A DNA stretch of 64,000 bases from Bog-473 sp963834405 (GCA_963834405.1 CAWIBX010000005.1:1-64000); one strand, 5' to 3'; counted from the stretch's first letter, positions 43,375 through 52,088 are shown. Numbers and translations are program-made. The notes: a model not told the origin generated them from the sequence alone.

Positions 43375-43401
43375 GACGAAAGAGAAACCGGAAACGTGAC
43401 T
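43375..43401 (-). promoter_or_regulatory. ECF41-type promoter for the sigma gene
   Basis: On the minus strand AGTCACG (43401-43395) and CGTC (43378-43375) are separated by exactly 16 bp, followed by CT. The ECF41 consensus is TGTCACA-N16-CGTC. The -10 is 53 bp upstream of the sigma start, giving autoregulation. Confidence 0.7.
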
Positions 43402-43434
43402 GCGGACCATGGTGGCACGGCCGTTTGCGGCATG

Positions 43435-43461
43435 TGTCACGTCCGCCGGTCTGGCTTCGTC
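43435..43461 (+). promoter_or_regulatory. ECF41-type promoter for the VOC/ABC operon
   Basis: TGTCACG (43435-43441) is followed after exactly 16 bp by CGTC (43458-43461) and CT, matching the ECF41 consensus at all but one position. The start codon at 43472 is 11 bp beyond the -10, so the transcript is nearly leaderless, which fits the lack of a ribosome site. Confidence 0.75.
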
Positions 43462-43471
43462 CTATCTTCCG

Positions 43472-43858
43472 ATGGAACTCGTGCAGAGCAGGTTCGTGAC
43501 CGAGGACGTGGAGAAGCTGGCCCGCTTCTACGCAATCCTCGTCGGCGTCGATGTAGTGGTCAACGACTATTACGTGGAGGTGCCGACGACGGCGCAGCGG
43601 GTTGGCGTCTCCAGGGTGCGGTTCTCCGAGCTCACCGAACGTCCGTGCGGGCCGCCGGCGGGAGTCCGCTGCGGCGAGGTGATTCTCGACTTTGCCGCCG
43701 ACGACATCGACGCCGAGCACGCCCGCGTCGACGCCTTGGGCGTCCAGTGGGTCATGCCGCCCACGCTGCAACCGTGGGGCCGCCGGGCCATGACGTTCCG
43801 GGACCCCGAATCCCACCTGATCAATGTGTTCTCCAAGAAGGAAGGAGCAGGCCGATGA
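43472..43858 (+). CDS. VOC-superfamily (glyoxalase/bleomycin-resistance-like) protein
   Basis: A 128-residue protein of paired beta-alpha-beta-beta-beta units: FVTEDVEKLARFYAILVGVD opens the first and DDIDAEHARVDALGVQW the second, ending MTFRDPESHLINVF. Family members bind a metal or a hydrophobic drug. ATG 43472 is preferred to the upstream frame because it starts at the first strand and matches the promoter. The stop overlaps the ABC ATPase start (ATGA). In ECF41 loci the target gene is often a small enzyme of this kind; here it is coupled to a drug-type exporter, suggesting sequestration plus efflux. Confidence 0.85.
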   Translation: MELVQSRFVTEDVEKLARFYAILVGVDVVVNDYYVEVPTTAQRVGVSRVRFSELTERPCGPPAGVRCGEVILDFAADDIDAEHARVDALGVQWVMPPTLQPWGRRAMTFRDPESHLINVFSKKEGAGR

Positions 43859-44808
43859 CGATGGCACCAGTAGCCGTGCAGGCGATCGGGCTCACCAAGA
43901 CATACGCCGGTGACATCGAGGCGGTGAAGGATCTCAGCTTCGAAGTGGCCCGCGGCGAGGCCTTCGGCCTCCTGGGGCCCAACGGGGCTGGGAAGTCGAC
44001 GACGATCGGCATGCTCACCACGACGGTCGTTCCCACGGGCGGTCGGGCGGTGCTGAGCGGCTTCGACGTCGCCACCGACCCTCGCGGGGCGCGGGCGGTC
44101 AGCAGCGTCGTCTTCCAGGACACCGTGGTCGACCGCCCGTTGAGCGGCCGCCAGAACCTCGAGCTCCACCTGCGCCTTTGGGGTGTGCACCCTGCAGCGG
44201 GCCGCGCCCGGCTACGCGAGCTCACCGGCGTGGTGGGCATCGACGACATCCTCGACCGTCCCGTTGAGACCTACTCGGGCGGTCAGCGCCGGCGCATGGA
44301 GATCGCACGCGCCTTGCTATCGGATCCCGAGGTGCTGTTCCTCGACGAGCCGACCGTCGGGCTCGACACCCGCATCCGGCACGACCTCTTCGACGTCATC
44401 GCTACGCTGCGCGAGCGCACCGGGGTGACAGTGATCGTCACCACCCACTATCTCGACGAGGCCGAACGGCTCTGTGACCGCATCGCCGTCATAGACAAGG
44501 GCGTCATGGTCGCGTGCGACTCACCGCAGAGCCTGTTGGCGACAATGGGCCAGGAGATCGTGGAGCTCCGCACGGACGAACCCGGCGAGCTAGTGCGCGT
44601 ACTCGGGTCCGCCGGCATCGATTCGTCGCAGGTCCTGAGCATCGGCAACACCGTGACCGTGCTCACTACGGTCCAAGACAGCCGTCAGGTGATGGACGCA
44701 CTCGAGAGGCAGGGCCGCATTGTCCGCGCCTCGACGATCCGGCGCCCCACCCTCGATGACGTCTACCTGCGCCTGACCGGCGACCGCATACAGACCCCAA
44801 CCGACTGA
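43855..44808 (+). CDS. DrrA-like ABC transporter ATPase
   Basis: A 317-residue ATPase. Walker A is GPNGAGKST, with Q-loop SSVVFQDTVVDRPL. The signature is YSGGQRRRMEIARALL and Walker B is VLFLDEPTVGLD, with the TTHYLDEAERLCDR switch. The long C-terminal domain (from about residue 230) is typical of DrrA/ABC-2-type drug exporters. It overlaps the VOC gene by 4 bp and is followed after 21 bp by its permease. It should power export of a hydrophobic compound. Confidence 0.95.
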   Translation: MTMAPVAVQAIGLTKTYAGDIEAVKDLSFEVARGEAFGLLGPNGAGKSTTIGMLTTTVVPTGGRAVLSGFDVATDPRGARAVSSVVFQDTVVDRPLSGRQNLELHLRLWGVHPAAGRARLRELTGVVGIDDILDRPVETYSGGQRRRMEIARALLSDPEVLFLDEPTVGLDTRIRHDLFDVIATLRERTGVTVIVTTHYLDEAERLCDRIAVIDKGVMVACDSPQSLLATMGQEIVELRTDEPGELVRVLGSAGIDSSQVLSIGNTVTVLTTVQDSRQVMDALERQGRIVRASTIRRPTLDDVYLRLTGDRIQTPTD

Positions 44809-44829
44809 GAGACCAGAGGAGACCCATCC

Positions 44830-45684
44830 ATGACGACCGCAACCCTCCAGATACCGGCCCCAGTGCGGGCCCCCGCGTCGGCGGCTCCAAGAGTCCGCGC
44901 CGTGCCCACCCTCACCGCCCGGCGCCTGGCCCTCACCATCCGCTCGCCACGGTCCCTCGTCGTCCCGCTGCTGACGCCGGTACTTTTCGCACTCGTCATC
45001 GCGCCGGCTCTGGCGAACACCATAGCGGCGCCCTCAGCGCGGACGTCCTACATGACGTTCGTCGCGCTGGCGACTGCGGGGCTGCTCATCCCTTTGAATT
45101 GCATGTTCTCTGGGCTGGGGGTGATCGTGGATCGCCAGCAGGGCGCCATGCGCGAGCTGTTGGTGGCACCCATACGGCGCTCATCCATCGTCATCGGGAA
45201 CTTGGTCGCTGCGCTGGCTACGACCGCTCTGCAGCTGGTCCTGTTGATCACCGTCTCTGCACTGCGTGGCGCGCATTACGTCATGTCCGGCCGCACGGTC
45301 TGGTTCGTCGCGGCGGCGTTGTTCTTCGCTGTGTTCATGTACGCGCTGGCGGAGATCGTCGCCGTGCGAGTGCCGCGGCCCGAGGAGTACATCGCAGTGG
45401 TGCCGGCCATCGCGATCGTCCCGTTCTTTTTCGCCGGCTCGCTCTTCCCGATCACGGCACTCCCACACTGGCTGGCGGCGATAGCCCGGGTGCTCCCCCT
45501 GACGCACGCCCTAGCCCTCTTCCGGTACGGGATCACGGGCGACGGCGGCCGGGCGCTCCATAACATCTGGGGCTTGCACAGCGTGCCTGCCATGGCGGCG
45601 CTCTCGCTGGGCGTGCTGGGCCTGTTCACGGCTGCCGCGGTGGCCGGAGCGTTCCGCTTGTTCGCCCGGGCCGGCCGCAGCTGA
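44830..45684 (+). CDS. ABC-2-type (DrrB-like) permease
   Basis: A 284-residue membrane protein with six predicted helices. The first is LVVPLLTPVLFALVIAPALA. A conserved MRELLVAPIRRSSIVIGNL coupling motif and the EEYIAVVPAIAIVPFFFAGSLFPI block typical of ABC-2 permeases follow. A GGAGAC precedes the ATG at 44830. It pairs with the DrrA-like ATPase and completes the ECF41-controlled operon. Confidence 0.92.
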   Translation: MTTATLQIPAPVRAPASAAPRVRAVPTLTARRLALTIRSPRSLVVPLLTPVLFALVIAPALANTIAAPSARTSYMTFVALATAGLLIPLNCMFSGLGVIVDRQQGAMRELLVAPIRRSSIVIGNLVAALATTALQLVLLITVSALRGAHYVMSGRTVWFVAAALFFAVFMYALAEIVAVRVPRPEEYIAVVPAIAIVPFFFAGSLFPITALPHWLAAIARVLPLTHALALFRYGITGDGGRALHNIWGLHSVPAMAALSLGVLGLFTAAAVAGAFRLFARAGRS

Positions 45685-45842
45685 CCAGCCCGCTGAGCCG
45701 GCGACGCGGCGGCGGCCGCGCCGAGCGCGTTGCCGCCATCGTCCATCGTCGTAGGGCCCGCCTCTCTCCGGGGGCCACCTACACTTGCACTTCCACCGAG
45801 GCCTAGCCGCTTCGGGTCGGTCGAGCACCGGGCCGGACGTCC

Positions 45843-45915
45843 GGGGGTGTAGCTCAGCTGGAAGAGCAACGGCTTTGCAAGCCGTAGGTCGAGGGTTCGA
45901 GTCCCTTCACCTCCA
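45843..45915 (+). tRNA. tRNA-Ala(TGC)
   Basis: A 73-nt cloverleaf. The acceptor GGGGGTG pairs with CACCTCC (one G-T). The D arm is GCTC/GAGC, the anticodon stem ACGGC/GCCGT has loop TTTGCAA (anticodon TGC), and the T arm is GAGGG TTCGAGT CCCTT (with one G-T pair). Discriminator A. CCA is not encoded. It stands between the ABC operon and the SPFH gene. Confidence 0.92.
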
Positions 45916-46030
45916 CTGCTTCGGGAAGCACACAGCGAGCAGCTTCCCGCGTGGCTGAGCCGCCTTTCCTAGAACAACGAGGCCGTGAATCCGTTCCACC
46001 TCCTTCGAAGGTACCTGGACTTCTGCGCAA

Positions 46031-46059
46031 TAATCTGATATCTACCTGATATCAGATTA
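46031..46059. promoter_or_regulatory. 12-bp inverted repeat operator upstream of the SPFH gene
   Basis: TAATCTGATATC (46031-46042) and GATATCAGATTA (46048-46059) form a perfect 12-bp palindrome around TACCT. It ends 17 bp before the SPFH start codon and spans the expected promoter or leader. The second gene of the operon encodes a ribbon-helix-helix protein that could bind here; a PadR-type regulator elsewhere is another option. Confidence 0.65.
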
Positions 46060-46076
46060 AATCAAAGGAGCCATCG

Positions 46077-46988
46077 ATGGCTATCTCCACCTCAGACGCC
46101 TCTCGCGCCGACTCCCCGGCCGGGCAGCTGAACACCCGCGTCGACATCTCCCAGCGCCCCGCACTGGCGACCAGCGGCTGGTTCGGGGTGCTCGTCCTCC
46201 TGGCGGCGGTCGCGGGAGCGGTAGCGGCCGCGCAGCACACCCCGTGGTTGCTGTGGCTACCGATCCTCATCGCCGTCCTCACAGCGACCGCCCTCGTGAT
46301 CGTGCCTCCGGGGCAGACCTCGGTGATCCAGTTCTTCGGCCACTATGTCGGGACTGTCTCGCGGCCCGGTTTCTGGTGGGTGCTACCCCTCACCGTACGT
46401 CGCCGGGTGAGCGTCCGGGTCCGCAATTTCGAGACGAACCACCTCAAGGTCAACGACGCCGACGGCAATCCAGTTGAGATCGCGGCGATCGTCGTCTGGC
46501 AGGTCGTCGACACGGCCAAGTCCACCTACGCCGTGGACAGCTACTCGAACTTCGTCTCGGTCCAGGCCGAGTCGGCCCTCCGGCACGTGGCGACCAGCCA
46601 TCCTTACGACGACACCACCGGCGCGGGGACGTCGCTCAGGGGCTCGACGGACATCGTCGCCGGCGAGCTCGCCCGCGAGGTGGCGGAGCGCGTCGCCGTC
46701 GCCGGGGTGGAGATCATGGATGTCCGGATCTCTCACCTCGCCTACGCCCAGGAGATCGCGCAGGCCATGCTGCGTCGCCAGCAGGCCAACGCGGTCGTCG
46801 CGGCACGTACCCGCATAGTGGAAGGCGCGGTCGGCATGGTTGAACTGGCGCTCAACCGCCTGACCGAGGGAGGGGTGGTCGCCCTGGACGAGGAGCGCAC
46901 CGCTGCCATGGTCAGCAATTTGATGGTGGTGTTGTGCGGGGACCAGCCGCCTACCCCGATCGTGAACACGGGAACGCTCTATACGTGA
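46077..46988 (+). CDS. SPFH/Band-7 domain membrane protein
   Basis: A 303-residue stomatin/prohibitin-like protein. Two closely spaced hydrophobic segments (about 35-53 and 56-75) are followed by a band-7 domain (about 75-230, VPPGQTSVIQFFGHYVGTVSRPG, broken after G, then VRVRNFETNHLKVNDADG). The helical EREV-type region contains ISHLAYAQEIAQAMLRRQQANAVVAA. It probably oligomerises at the inner face of the membrane. ATG 46077 follows AAAGGAG. Its stop overlaps the GTG of the small DNA-binding gene, and the palindrome upstream suggests dedicated regulation. Confidence 0.9.
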   Translation: MAISTSDASRADSPAGQLNTRVDISQRPALATSGWFGVLVLLAAVAGAVAAAQHTPWLLWLPILIAVLTATALVIVPPGQTSVIQFFGHYVGTVSRPGFWWVLPLTVRRRVSVRVRNFETNHLKVNDADGNPVEIAAIVVWQVVDTAKSTYAVDSYSNFVSVQAESALRHVATSHPYDDTTGAGTSLRGSTDIVAGELAREVAERVAVAGVEIMDVRISHLAYAQEIAQAMLRRQQANAVVAARTRIVEGAVGMVELALNRLTEGGVVALDEERTAAMVSNLMVVLCGDQPPTPIVNTGTLYT

Positions 46989-47182
46989 GCGAACGCCGCC
47001 AGGTCCTGCTGCGGATGGACCCCGCGGTGCACGATGCACTGATCCGCTGGGCCAACGACGAGTTCCGCAGCGTGAACGCCCACGTCGAGATGCTCCTGCG
47101 CCGGGCGCTCGACGAGGCGGGACGAATGCCCAAGCAGGCACAGCCGCTGCCCAAGCGGGGGCGGCCGCGCGCCGGCGTCTAG
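46985..47182 (+). CDS. Arc-type ribbon-helix-helix DNA-binding protein
   Basis: A 65-residue protein. The N-terminal strand RQVLLRMD, helix PAVHDALIRWANDE and second helix SVNAHVEMLLRRALDEAG form an Arc/MetJ-like ribbon-helix-helix, followed by a basic Pro-rich tail (KRGRPR). GTG 46985 overlaps the SPFH stop. The pair SPFH plus Arc-like protein is common in actinobacteria. It may autoregulate through the palindrome at 46031-46059. No toxin gene is adjacent, so it is not an antitoxin of an obvious pair. Confidence 0.82.
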   Translation: MSERRQVLLRMDPAVHDALIRWANDEFRSVNAHVEMLLRRALDEAGRMPKQAQPLPKRGRPRAGV

Positions 47183-48366
47183 ATAGCGCCCGCCTCGGAG
47201 AGCGCGGTGATGTCGTCCCAGGTGTAGCCCGCTTCGAGCAGCACCTCCTCGGTGTTTTCCCCCAGCTCCGGGAGGTGCGAACGCAGGGGCGCCAGGCCGT
47301 CGGAGAAGCGGACCGGGGTGCGCACAGCGAGTGTCGTCGTGTCCGGGTCCTCGGGGTCCGCGAGGGGGGCGATGTACCCGTTGGCCCTCACCCCCGGGTC
47401 GGCGGCCACCTCGGCGTGGTCCCGGACGGGGGCGAAGCGCAAACCCGCGGCGCCGAGCAGGTCGCACCACTCCTGGGTCGACTTGGACGCGAACACCTCG
47501 TCCAGGATCGGCCACAACTCCGCTTTGTCGTCCGGGAAGTACAGGAGTTGATCGAAGCGGTCGATCAGATCGGGCCGACCGATCGTCCGGTAGAAGAGGT
47601 CCCGGGCGGGCCCCGCGACGCCGATGATGGCGAGCCAGCCGTCCGCCGTCGGGAACATGCCGTAGACCCCCGGCACCATCGGGTGCCCCCGACCGCTCGG
47701 CCCGGAGACCTGGCCCGACAGGAGGTAGTGGGTGATCTCACCCGCTTGGGCCCAGATCTGCCCTCCCAGCAAGGACGTCTCTACGAGTTGGCCTCGTCCC
47801 GTCCGTTCCCGCTCGTACAGCGCGGCCAGGACTCCGGCCAGGAGGTTCTGGCCCGATATGTGATCGGCGATGGTCGCACCGACGGGGCTCGGGTCGGATC
47901 CGGCGCCGCCCGTCGTGCTGATGATCCCGCCGGCAGCCTGTCCACTCAGGTCCGCGCCCTCGCGCGTGGCGTCGGGGCCGACCGGTCCGAACGACGACCC
48001 CATGGCGTAGATGATCCGCTCGTTGCGCGCCGCTGCATCCGCGTAGCCGACACCCCAGGACTCCACGGTGCCGGGCTTGAAGTTCGTGATCACGACGTCG
48101 GCCTGCTCGACCAGTCGCAGAAAGACGTCACGGCCCTGTGGCACCCGCAGGTCGAGCGTCAGGCTGCGCTTGCCCCGGTTGCACGCGGTGAACCAGGGCG
48201 AACGCCGGTCCTCCCGGCTGAGGGGGAGCCACCGGCTTTGGTCGCCGAATCCCGGGAGCTCGATCTTCGTGACGTCGGCACCCCATTCGAGCATGGTGAG
48301 GGCCGCCTGTGGACCCTGGACGAGCAGTCCCGCCTCGAGCACCCGGACGCCGTCGAGAGGTCCCAT
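47179..48366 (-). CDS. CaiB/BaiF-family CoA-transferase
   Basis: A 395-residue type III CoA-transferase. The N-terminal PLDGVRVLEAG start, GADVTKIELPGFGD (the catalytic aspartate is expected later), RGKRSLTLDL, then VITNFKPGTVESWG and the GRGQLVETSLLGG block are family signatures. It moves CoA between an acyl-CoA and a carboxylic acid. It overlaps the ribbon-helix-helix gene tail-to-tail by 4 bp. It is the last gene of a reverse-strand group containing an SDR, a sulfotransferase and a DUF1214 gene. The acid substrate is unknown. Confidence 0.92.
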   Translation of the reverse strand: MGPLDGVRVLEAGLLVQGPQAALTMLEWGADVTKIELPGFGDQSRWLPLSREDRRSPWFTACNRGKRSLTLDLRVPQGRDVFLRLVEQADVVITNFKPGTVESWGVGYADAAARNERIIYAMGSSFGPVGPDATREGADLSGQAAGGIISTTGGAGSDPSPVGATIADHISGQNLLAGVLAALYERERTGRGQLVETSLLGGQIWAQAGEITHYLLSGQVSGPSGRGHPMVPGVYGMFPTADGWLAIIGVAGPARDLFYRTIGRPDLIDRFDQLLYFPDDKAELWPILDEVFASKSTQEWCDLLGAAGLRFAPVRDHAEVAADPGVRANGYIAPLADPEDPDTTTLAVRTPVRFSDGLAPLRSHLPELGENTEEVLLEAGYTWDDITALSEAGAI

Positions 48367-48431
48367 GCGTCGTCAGGCCTTCGTTCCGGGGGGGTTCACG
48401 GCGCCAACCTTTGTAAGGCGGCGCGCCGAGG

Positions 48432-48734
48432 TCAAGCGCTACCGGCCGTGGCGGCGACCGGCGGCCCGCCGATCGCGTTGAAGCCGCGCATTACCAGGGT
48501 CACGATGGTGTCCACGAGCACGTCCTGCGGGGGCTCACGGGTCAGTTCCCACGCCTCCACCACGGCGAACACGAACACGAACCCGAACATGCCGTAGGTG
48601 AGGACGGAGATCATCGCCTTGTCCCCATCCGGCACCAGCAGCGAAGTGGTCAGCGTCAGGTCCCCCTTGAAGTTCGAGGATATGAGCCCTGTGGGTGGGG
48701 GACCCGTCCCGCATATATACACGCATCTGTACAC
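48432..48734 (-). pseudogene. C-terminal remnant of a TetR-type regulator (tentative)
   Basis: An open frame of 100 codons whose second half (VVEAWELTREPPQDVLVDTIV, broken here, then TLVMRGF) resembles the final helices of TetR-family ligand domains. There is no helix-turn-helix, and only 43 bp separate it from the preceding SDR stop, so the N-terminal part is absent. It may instead be a small unrelated membrane-associated protein. Confidence 0.4.
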
Positions 48735-48777
48735 ACAGCCCCAGGGTCCCCGGCCAGCTTGCGGCCCGAACGCAGCG

Positions 48778-49581
48778 TCAGACGAAGTCGGATCCGCCGT
48801 CCGCGTTCACGCAGGCCCCGGTCACGTACCCGTTGCGCCGGGACACCAGGTAGGCGGTCAGAGAGGCCACCTCGTCGGGCAGGCCGGCGCGCCCGAGGTC
48901 GGCCGGTTGATGGAAGACCTTGTCGATCCACCGCATCACGTCGTGCGGGTCAGACGGGTCCAGGTTCTCGGCTGCGAAGACCGGCTTGAGGTTCTCGGTG
49001 AAGCTGGCGGTCACGATGGTGCCGGGGCACACCGTGTTCACGAGGATGCCCTCGGGTGCGAGGGTCTTGGCGAGGTTCTTGGCCAGGCTGGTCACGGCGG
49101 CCTTCGACGCCGTGTAGGCGACGAGCCGCGGGCTCTGCCGCTGAACGGAATGGGCCGAGAAGATGGCGATGCGGCCCCACTCGGCGGCGCGCAGCAGGGG
49201 TAACGCGACCCGCACGTTGCGCACGGCCGACATCGTCCCGAGGGTGATGGCATCCTCCCAGCCCTGGTCGTCCAGCGCGTCGAACGTCCCGTCCCGCGGA
49301 CCGATCGTGTGCACCAGGATGTTGAGCGATCCCCACCGCTTCTCCACTTCGGCGTAGCCGCCGGCGATGGAGTCCGGGTCCGCCATGTTGACGCTGATGC
49401 CGACGGCGTCCGGGCTGCCCGCGGCGAGAAGCGACTGGACCGTCTCGTCCAGGGCCTCCTTCCCCCGGGCCATCACCGCGACGTTGGCGCCGTCGGCGGC
49501 AAGGATCTCCGCCACGGCCCGTCCCATGCCCTTGCTCCCGCCGGCGACGACGGCGTACGCACCCGAGAGTCCAAGATCCAT
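48778..49581 (-). CDS. Short-chain dehydrogenase/reductase
   Basis: A 267-residue SDR. The NAD(P)-binding turn is GGSKGMGRAV and a D-type acidic residue follows (VNMADPDS). The catalytic Ser is in FSAHSVQRQ and the YxxxK in YTASKAAV. The substrate loop includes VCPGTIVTASFTENLKPVF. A late GACVNADGG matches classical SDRs. It follows the sulfotransferase gene after 3 bp on the same strand. It should oxidise a secondary alcohol or reduce a ketone, plausibly on a steroid- or lipid-like CoA intermediate given the cluster. Confidence 0.93.
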   Translation of the reverse strand: MDLGLSGAYAVVAGGSKGMGRAVAEILAADGANVAVMARGKEALDETVQSLLAAGSPDAVGISVNMADPDSIAGGYAEVEKRWGSLNILVHTIGPRDGTFDALDDQGWEDAITLGTMSAVRNVRVALPLLRAAEWGRIAIFSAHSVQRQSPRLVAYTASKAAVTSLAKNLAKTLAPEGILVNTVCPGTIVTASFTENLKPVFAAENLDPSDPHDVMRWIDKVFHQPADLGRAGLPDEVASLTAYLVSRRNGYVTGACVNADGGSDFV

Positions 49582-49584
49582 TGC

Positions 49585-50751
49585 TCAACCTCCTCTGTCT
49601 GTCTCCGTCAGATCGGCACGGAACGTCTCGAGGTACGGCGCGAACCGCTCCCGGACCTGAGCTGCCTCCAGGCCGAAGTCGGCCAGCTCGTAGCTGTGCA
49701 TCCCGTGCGCACCGGGCTCGTGCCCTCCGGCCCACGCGGTGACTGCCTTGTGGGACGACTCGGGGAACGCGACCCCGATCCGTTCGTACGCGGCAGCCAA
49801 CGCGCCGATCGGGTCCGTCTGCAGATCCGAGAACGCCACGTCGGCGAACCGTTCGTCACCGACGCGGGCGCGGAAGTCCATGGCCCGCGACACCCCCAGC
49901 CACCATCGCTCCAGCTGCTCGGCGCCCAGCTCCTTGGCGTCGTCACGATCGCTCGCCCAGCTCCGGGTGTAGTGGATGAGGCTGCAGACCGAGCCCAGGA
50001 CCTTGGCGGGATCGCGGTGGCTCCACAAGAACTTGGCATCCGGGTACGCCTCGACGAGCGCGTCGAGCGAGAACATGTGCACCGGGGTCTTGAGGTGCCA
50101 TAGCCGCGGTGGGCAGTGCCACTGCAGCAGATGCAGTACGCGTCGGTGATACAGATAGGTGCTGCGCATGTCGCACTCGGTGACCCAAGCCAGGTAGGCC
50201 GGCACGCGGGCGAAGCCGTCGAAGTGGACGGTGCGGAAGCTCATGCCGAGCAGGTCCTGGCACTCGGTGGCGGTCGTCGCCTCGGCGTGGTGCATGGTCT
50301 GCATCAGCGGGAACATCTCGTTCATCATGGCGAGCCCCGCTTCCGTCTCGGCGATGCGCGGGTCGCTGTGCTCGGTCGCGGCCTCGGGCGGCGGACACGG
50401 TGCGGAGGACTCCCACGTCCGCAGGGACCGGAACTGCGGATCGCTGGCCACGAGCTGGCTCAAGGCGGTCGTCCCCGTGCGTGGGAGCCCGATCACGAAG
50501 ACCGGCCCCTCCACCTGCTCCTTCTCGATGGACGGGTTGGTCCGGTACGTGTCCTCCACCTGCAGGCGGGAGGTCAGCAGGCTCACCAGCCGGTGCAGCA
50601 ACATCACCTCTCCGGACTCGCTGAGGCCGGCTTCTGCATTCAGCGAGTCGACCAGGCGTTCGAGTCCCTCGTGGTGGAAACCGTCGCCGAAGTCGGTCAG
50701 TCCCGTCTGCTCGCAGGCCTTGGCCTCGAGCGTGTCGGCCGACAAGGTCAT
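49585..50751 (-). CDS. PAPS-dependent sulfotransferase family protein
   Basis: A 388-residue protein of the bacterial sulfotransferase family (Stf0/sulfotransfer_3-like). The 5'-phosphosulfate loop is VIGLPRTGTTALSQL (about residue 84), and the 3'-phosphate-binding serine region is in FLWSHRDPAKVLGSV. It would transfer sulfate to a hydroxyl, or use the fold for another purpose, as many actinobacterial members are uncharacterised. Its ATG overlaps the stop of the DUF1214 gene (ATGA), and the SDR follows after 3 bp. Confidence 0.88.
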   Translation of the reverse strand: MTLSADTLEAKACEQTGLTDFGDGFHHEGLERLVDSLNAEAGLSESGEVMLLHRLVSLLTSRLQVEDTYRTNPSIEKEQVEGPVFVIGLPRTGTTALSQLVASDPQFRSLRTWESSAPCPPPEAATEHSDPRIAETEAGLAMMNEMFPLMQTMHHAEATTATECQDLLGMSFRTVHFDGFARVPAYLAWVTECDMRSTYLYHRRVLHLLQWHCPPRLWHLKTPVHMFSLDALVEAYPDAKFLWSHRDPAKVLGSVCSLIHYTRSWASDRDDAKELGAEQLERWWLGVSRAMDFRARVGDERFADVAFSDLQTDPIGALAAAYERIGVAFPESSHKAVTAWAGGHEPGAHGMHSYELADFGLEAAQVRERFAPYLETFRADLTETDRGG

Positions 50752-52054
50752 CGTGCGAACCGCTTGCTCACGGCGACGCGCCGCGCCTGCAGCACGGCGG
50801 CGCGCTCGTCACCGGTCACCCGCCGGGTCCCCGCCGGCAGGGCAGCGTCGAGTTGGGAAGAGGGGACCACCTGTGTGGTGGGGACCGGTGCGGTCTGGGT
50901 CCGCACGCAGCGCAGGATCACCGGGCCCGCGCTGTGCCCTGCGGTGTCCAGCCAGTTCGCGATGCCGGGGTCGTGGTGGGCGATGACCACGCGGACGACG
51001 TCGTCGTCGTCGACCACCGCCTGATATCCGTTCAGGCTGCTCTGGTGGTTGGCGTAGTCGATCGTCTCCCACCAGGGGTTCCCGATGGAGAAGCTCCAGT
51101 AGAGACCTTCGGGTGGCGTGACCTCCACCAGGAGTGACTCGTCGGGGCAGAGTTCGAAAGACCCTATGACCGGACGGTTCTCCGCCGCCGCACCCATGGC
51201 CGTGCCGTCCAGCGGCGGGAGGAAGGTGTTGGGAGTCTCCGGACGGGCGAATTGGAGGAAGAAGTCGAGATTGCCCACGAGGTAGTCGCCCAGTGCGATC
51301 AGCTGCCGGGCGATGACCGCGGCGGGTCCTCGTCCGATCGCCGCGGGGACCGCTCCCCCGACCCGCCGATGCGCTCTATGGACAGGGACGAGGCCACCTC
51401 GGTGTCCCAGTCGTAGAAGAAGTGCCGCACGACGAGGGCGGTGGCGTCGGCTGCAATGGGCAGCCAGTTGCCGTCGCGCCTCTTCTCCGAAAGAAAGAGT
51501 TCGACCTCGCCCCCGGGTCCGAGATCGAGCTCGTCGAGGAGGACATTCCCCGAAGACGCCATGCCGGCCATCGACTGGAGGCCGACGTAGCGCGCCGTCC
51601 CTCGGTTGCCCCAGATCCGGTACGACTCGCCGCCGCGCAGCGGACCGCCGGCATAGATGCAATCGGGGCAGTCCATGCCCCACTTGTAGACGTTGTCGAC
51701 GCCCGAAGGCTTGACGGCGAGTACCGGGTTGGCCTGTGCACGCAGCCCGGTGTCCAGTCCGATGCCGAGCAGCACCAGCAGGTGGCGGAACCCCGCCGCC
51801 AGGTCGTGGGCGTTACGCGGACCCGACTCGGCCAGTACCCGTTCCGACGCCTCGCGCAAGCGGTCGAGCAGGTGCGACCAGGCCCGCCCGGAGACGAGGT
51901 CGTCCGCGGTGGCGTCGCCCGCCACCGCGGCCTCTCCCACGTAGAAGGGCAGCCACGACGGATTCTGAAAGCCCCTGGTCACGGCCGGCCCGGCGCGCCG
52001 GTGCATGCAGGCTTCGTCAAATGACCCCCCAATCGCGGTTGCGGTCGACGCCAT
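50748..52054 (-). pseudogene. DUF1214 protein, split by a frameshift
   Basis: A gene of about 435 codons read in two frames. ATG 52054 gives the N-terminal part up to IERIGG; the rest (VPAAIGRGPAAVIARQLIAL) continues in another frame to the stop at 50748. The ending SFELCPDESLLVEVTPPEG, GLYWSFSIGNPWWETIDYAN and HHDPGIANWLDTAGHSAGPV belongs to DUF1214. The shift lies at a run of five C (51355-51359, plus strand); one extra C would restore the frame. Either a homopolymer error or an inactivating mutation. It overlaps the sulfotransferase start and belongs to the same operon. Confidence 0.8.
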
Positions 52055-52088
52055 GGTTTCGCGCCGGCGCGCCGTGGTCAACCGGCGG

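Noticed and set aside
46985..47182. Ribbon-helix-helix gene as antitoxin of a toxin-antitoxin pair
   Set aside because: The adjacent genes are an SPFH protein and a convergent CoA-transferase; no small toxin gene is present.
51355..51359. Programmed ribosomal frameshifting in the DUF1214 gene
   Set aside because: A lone C5 run without a slippery heptamer or downstream stem is weak evidence; a homopolymer indel is simpler.
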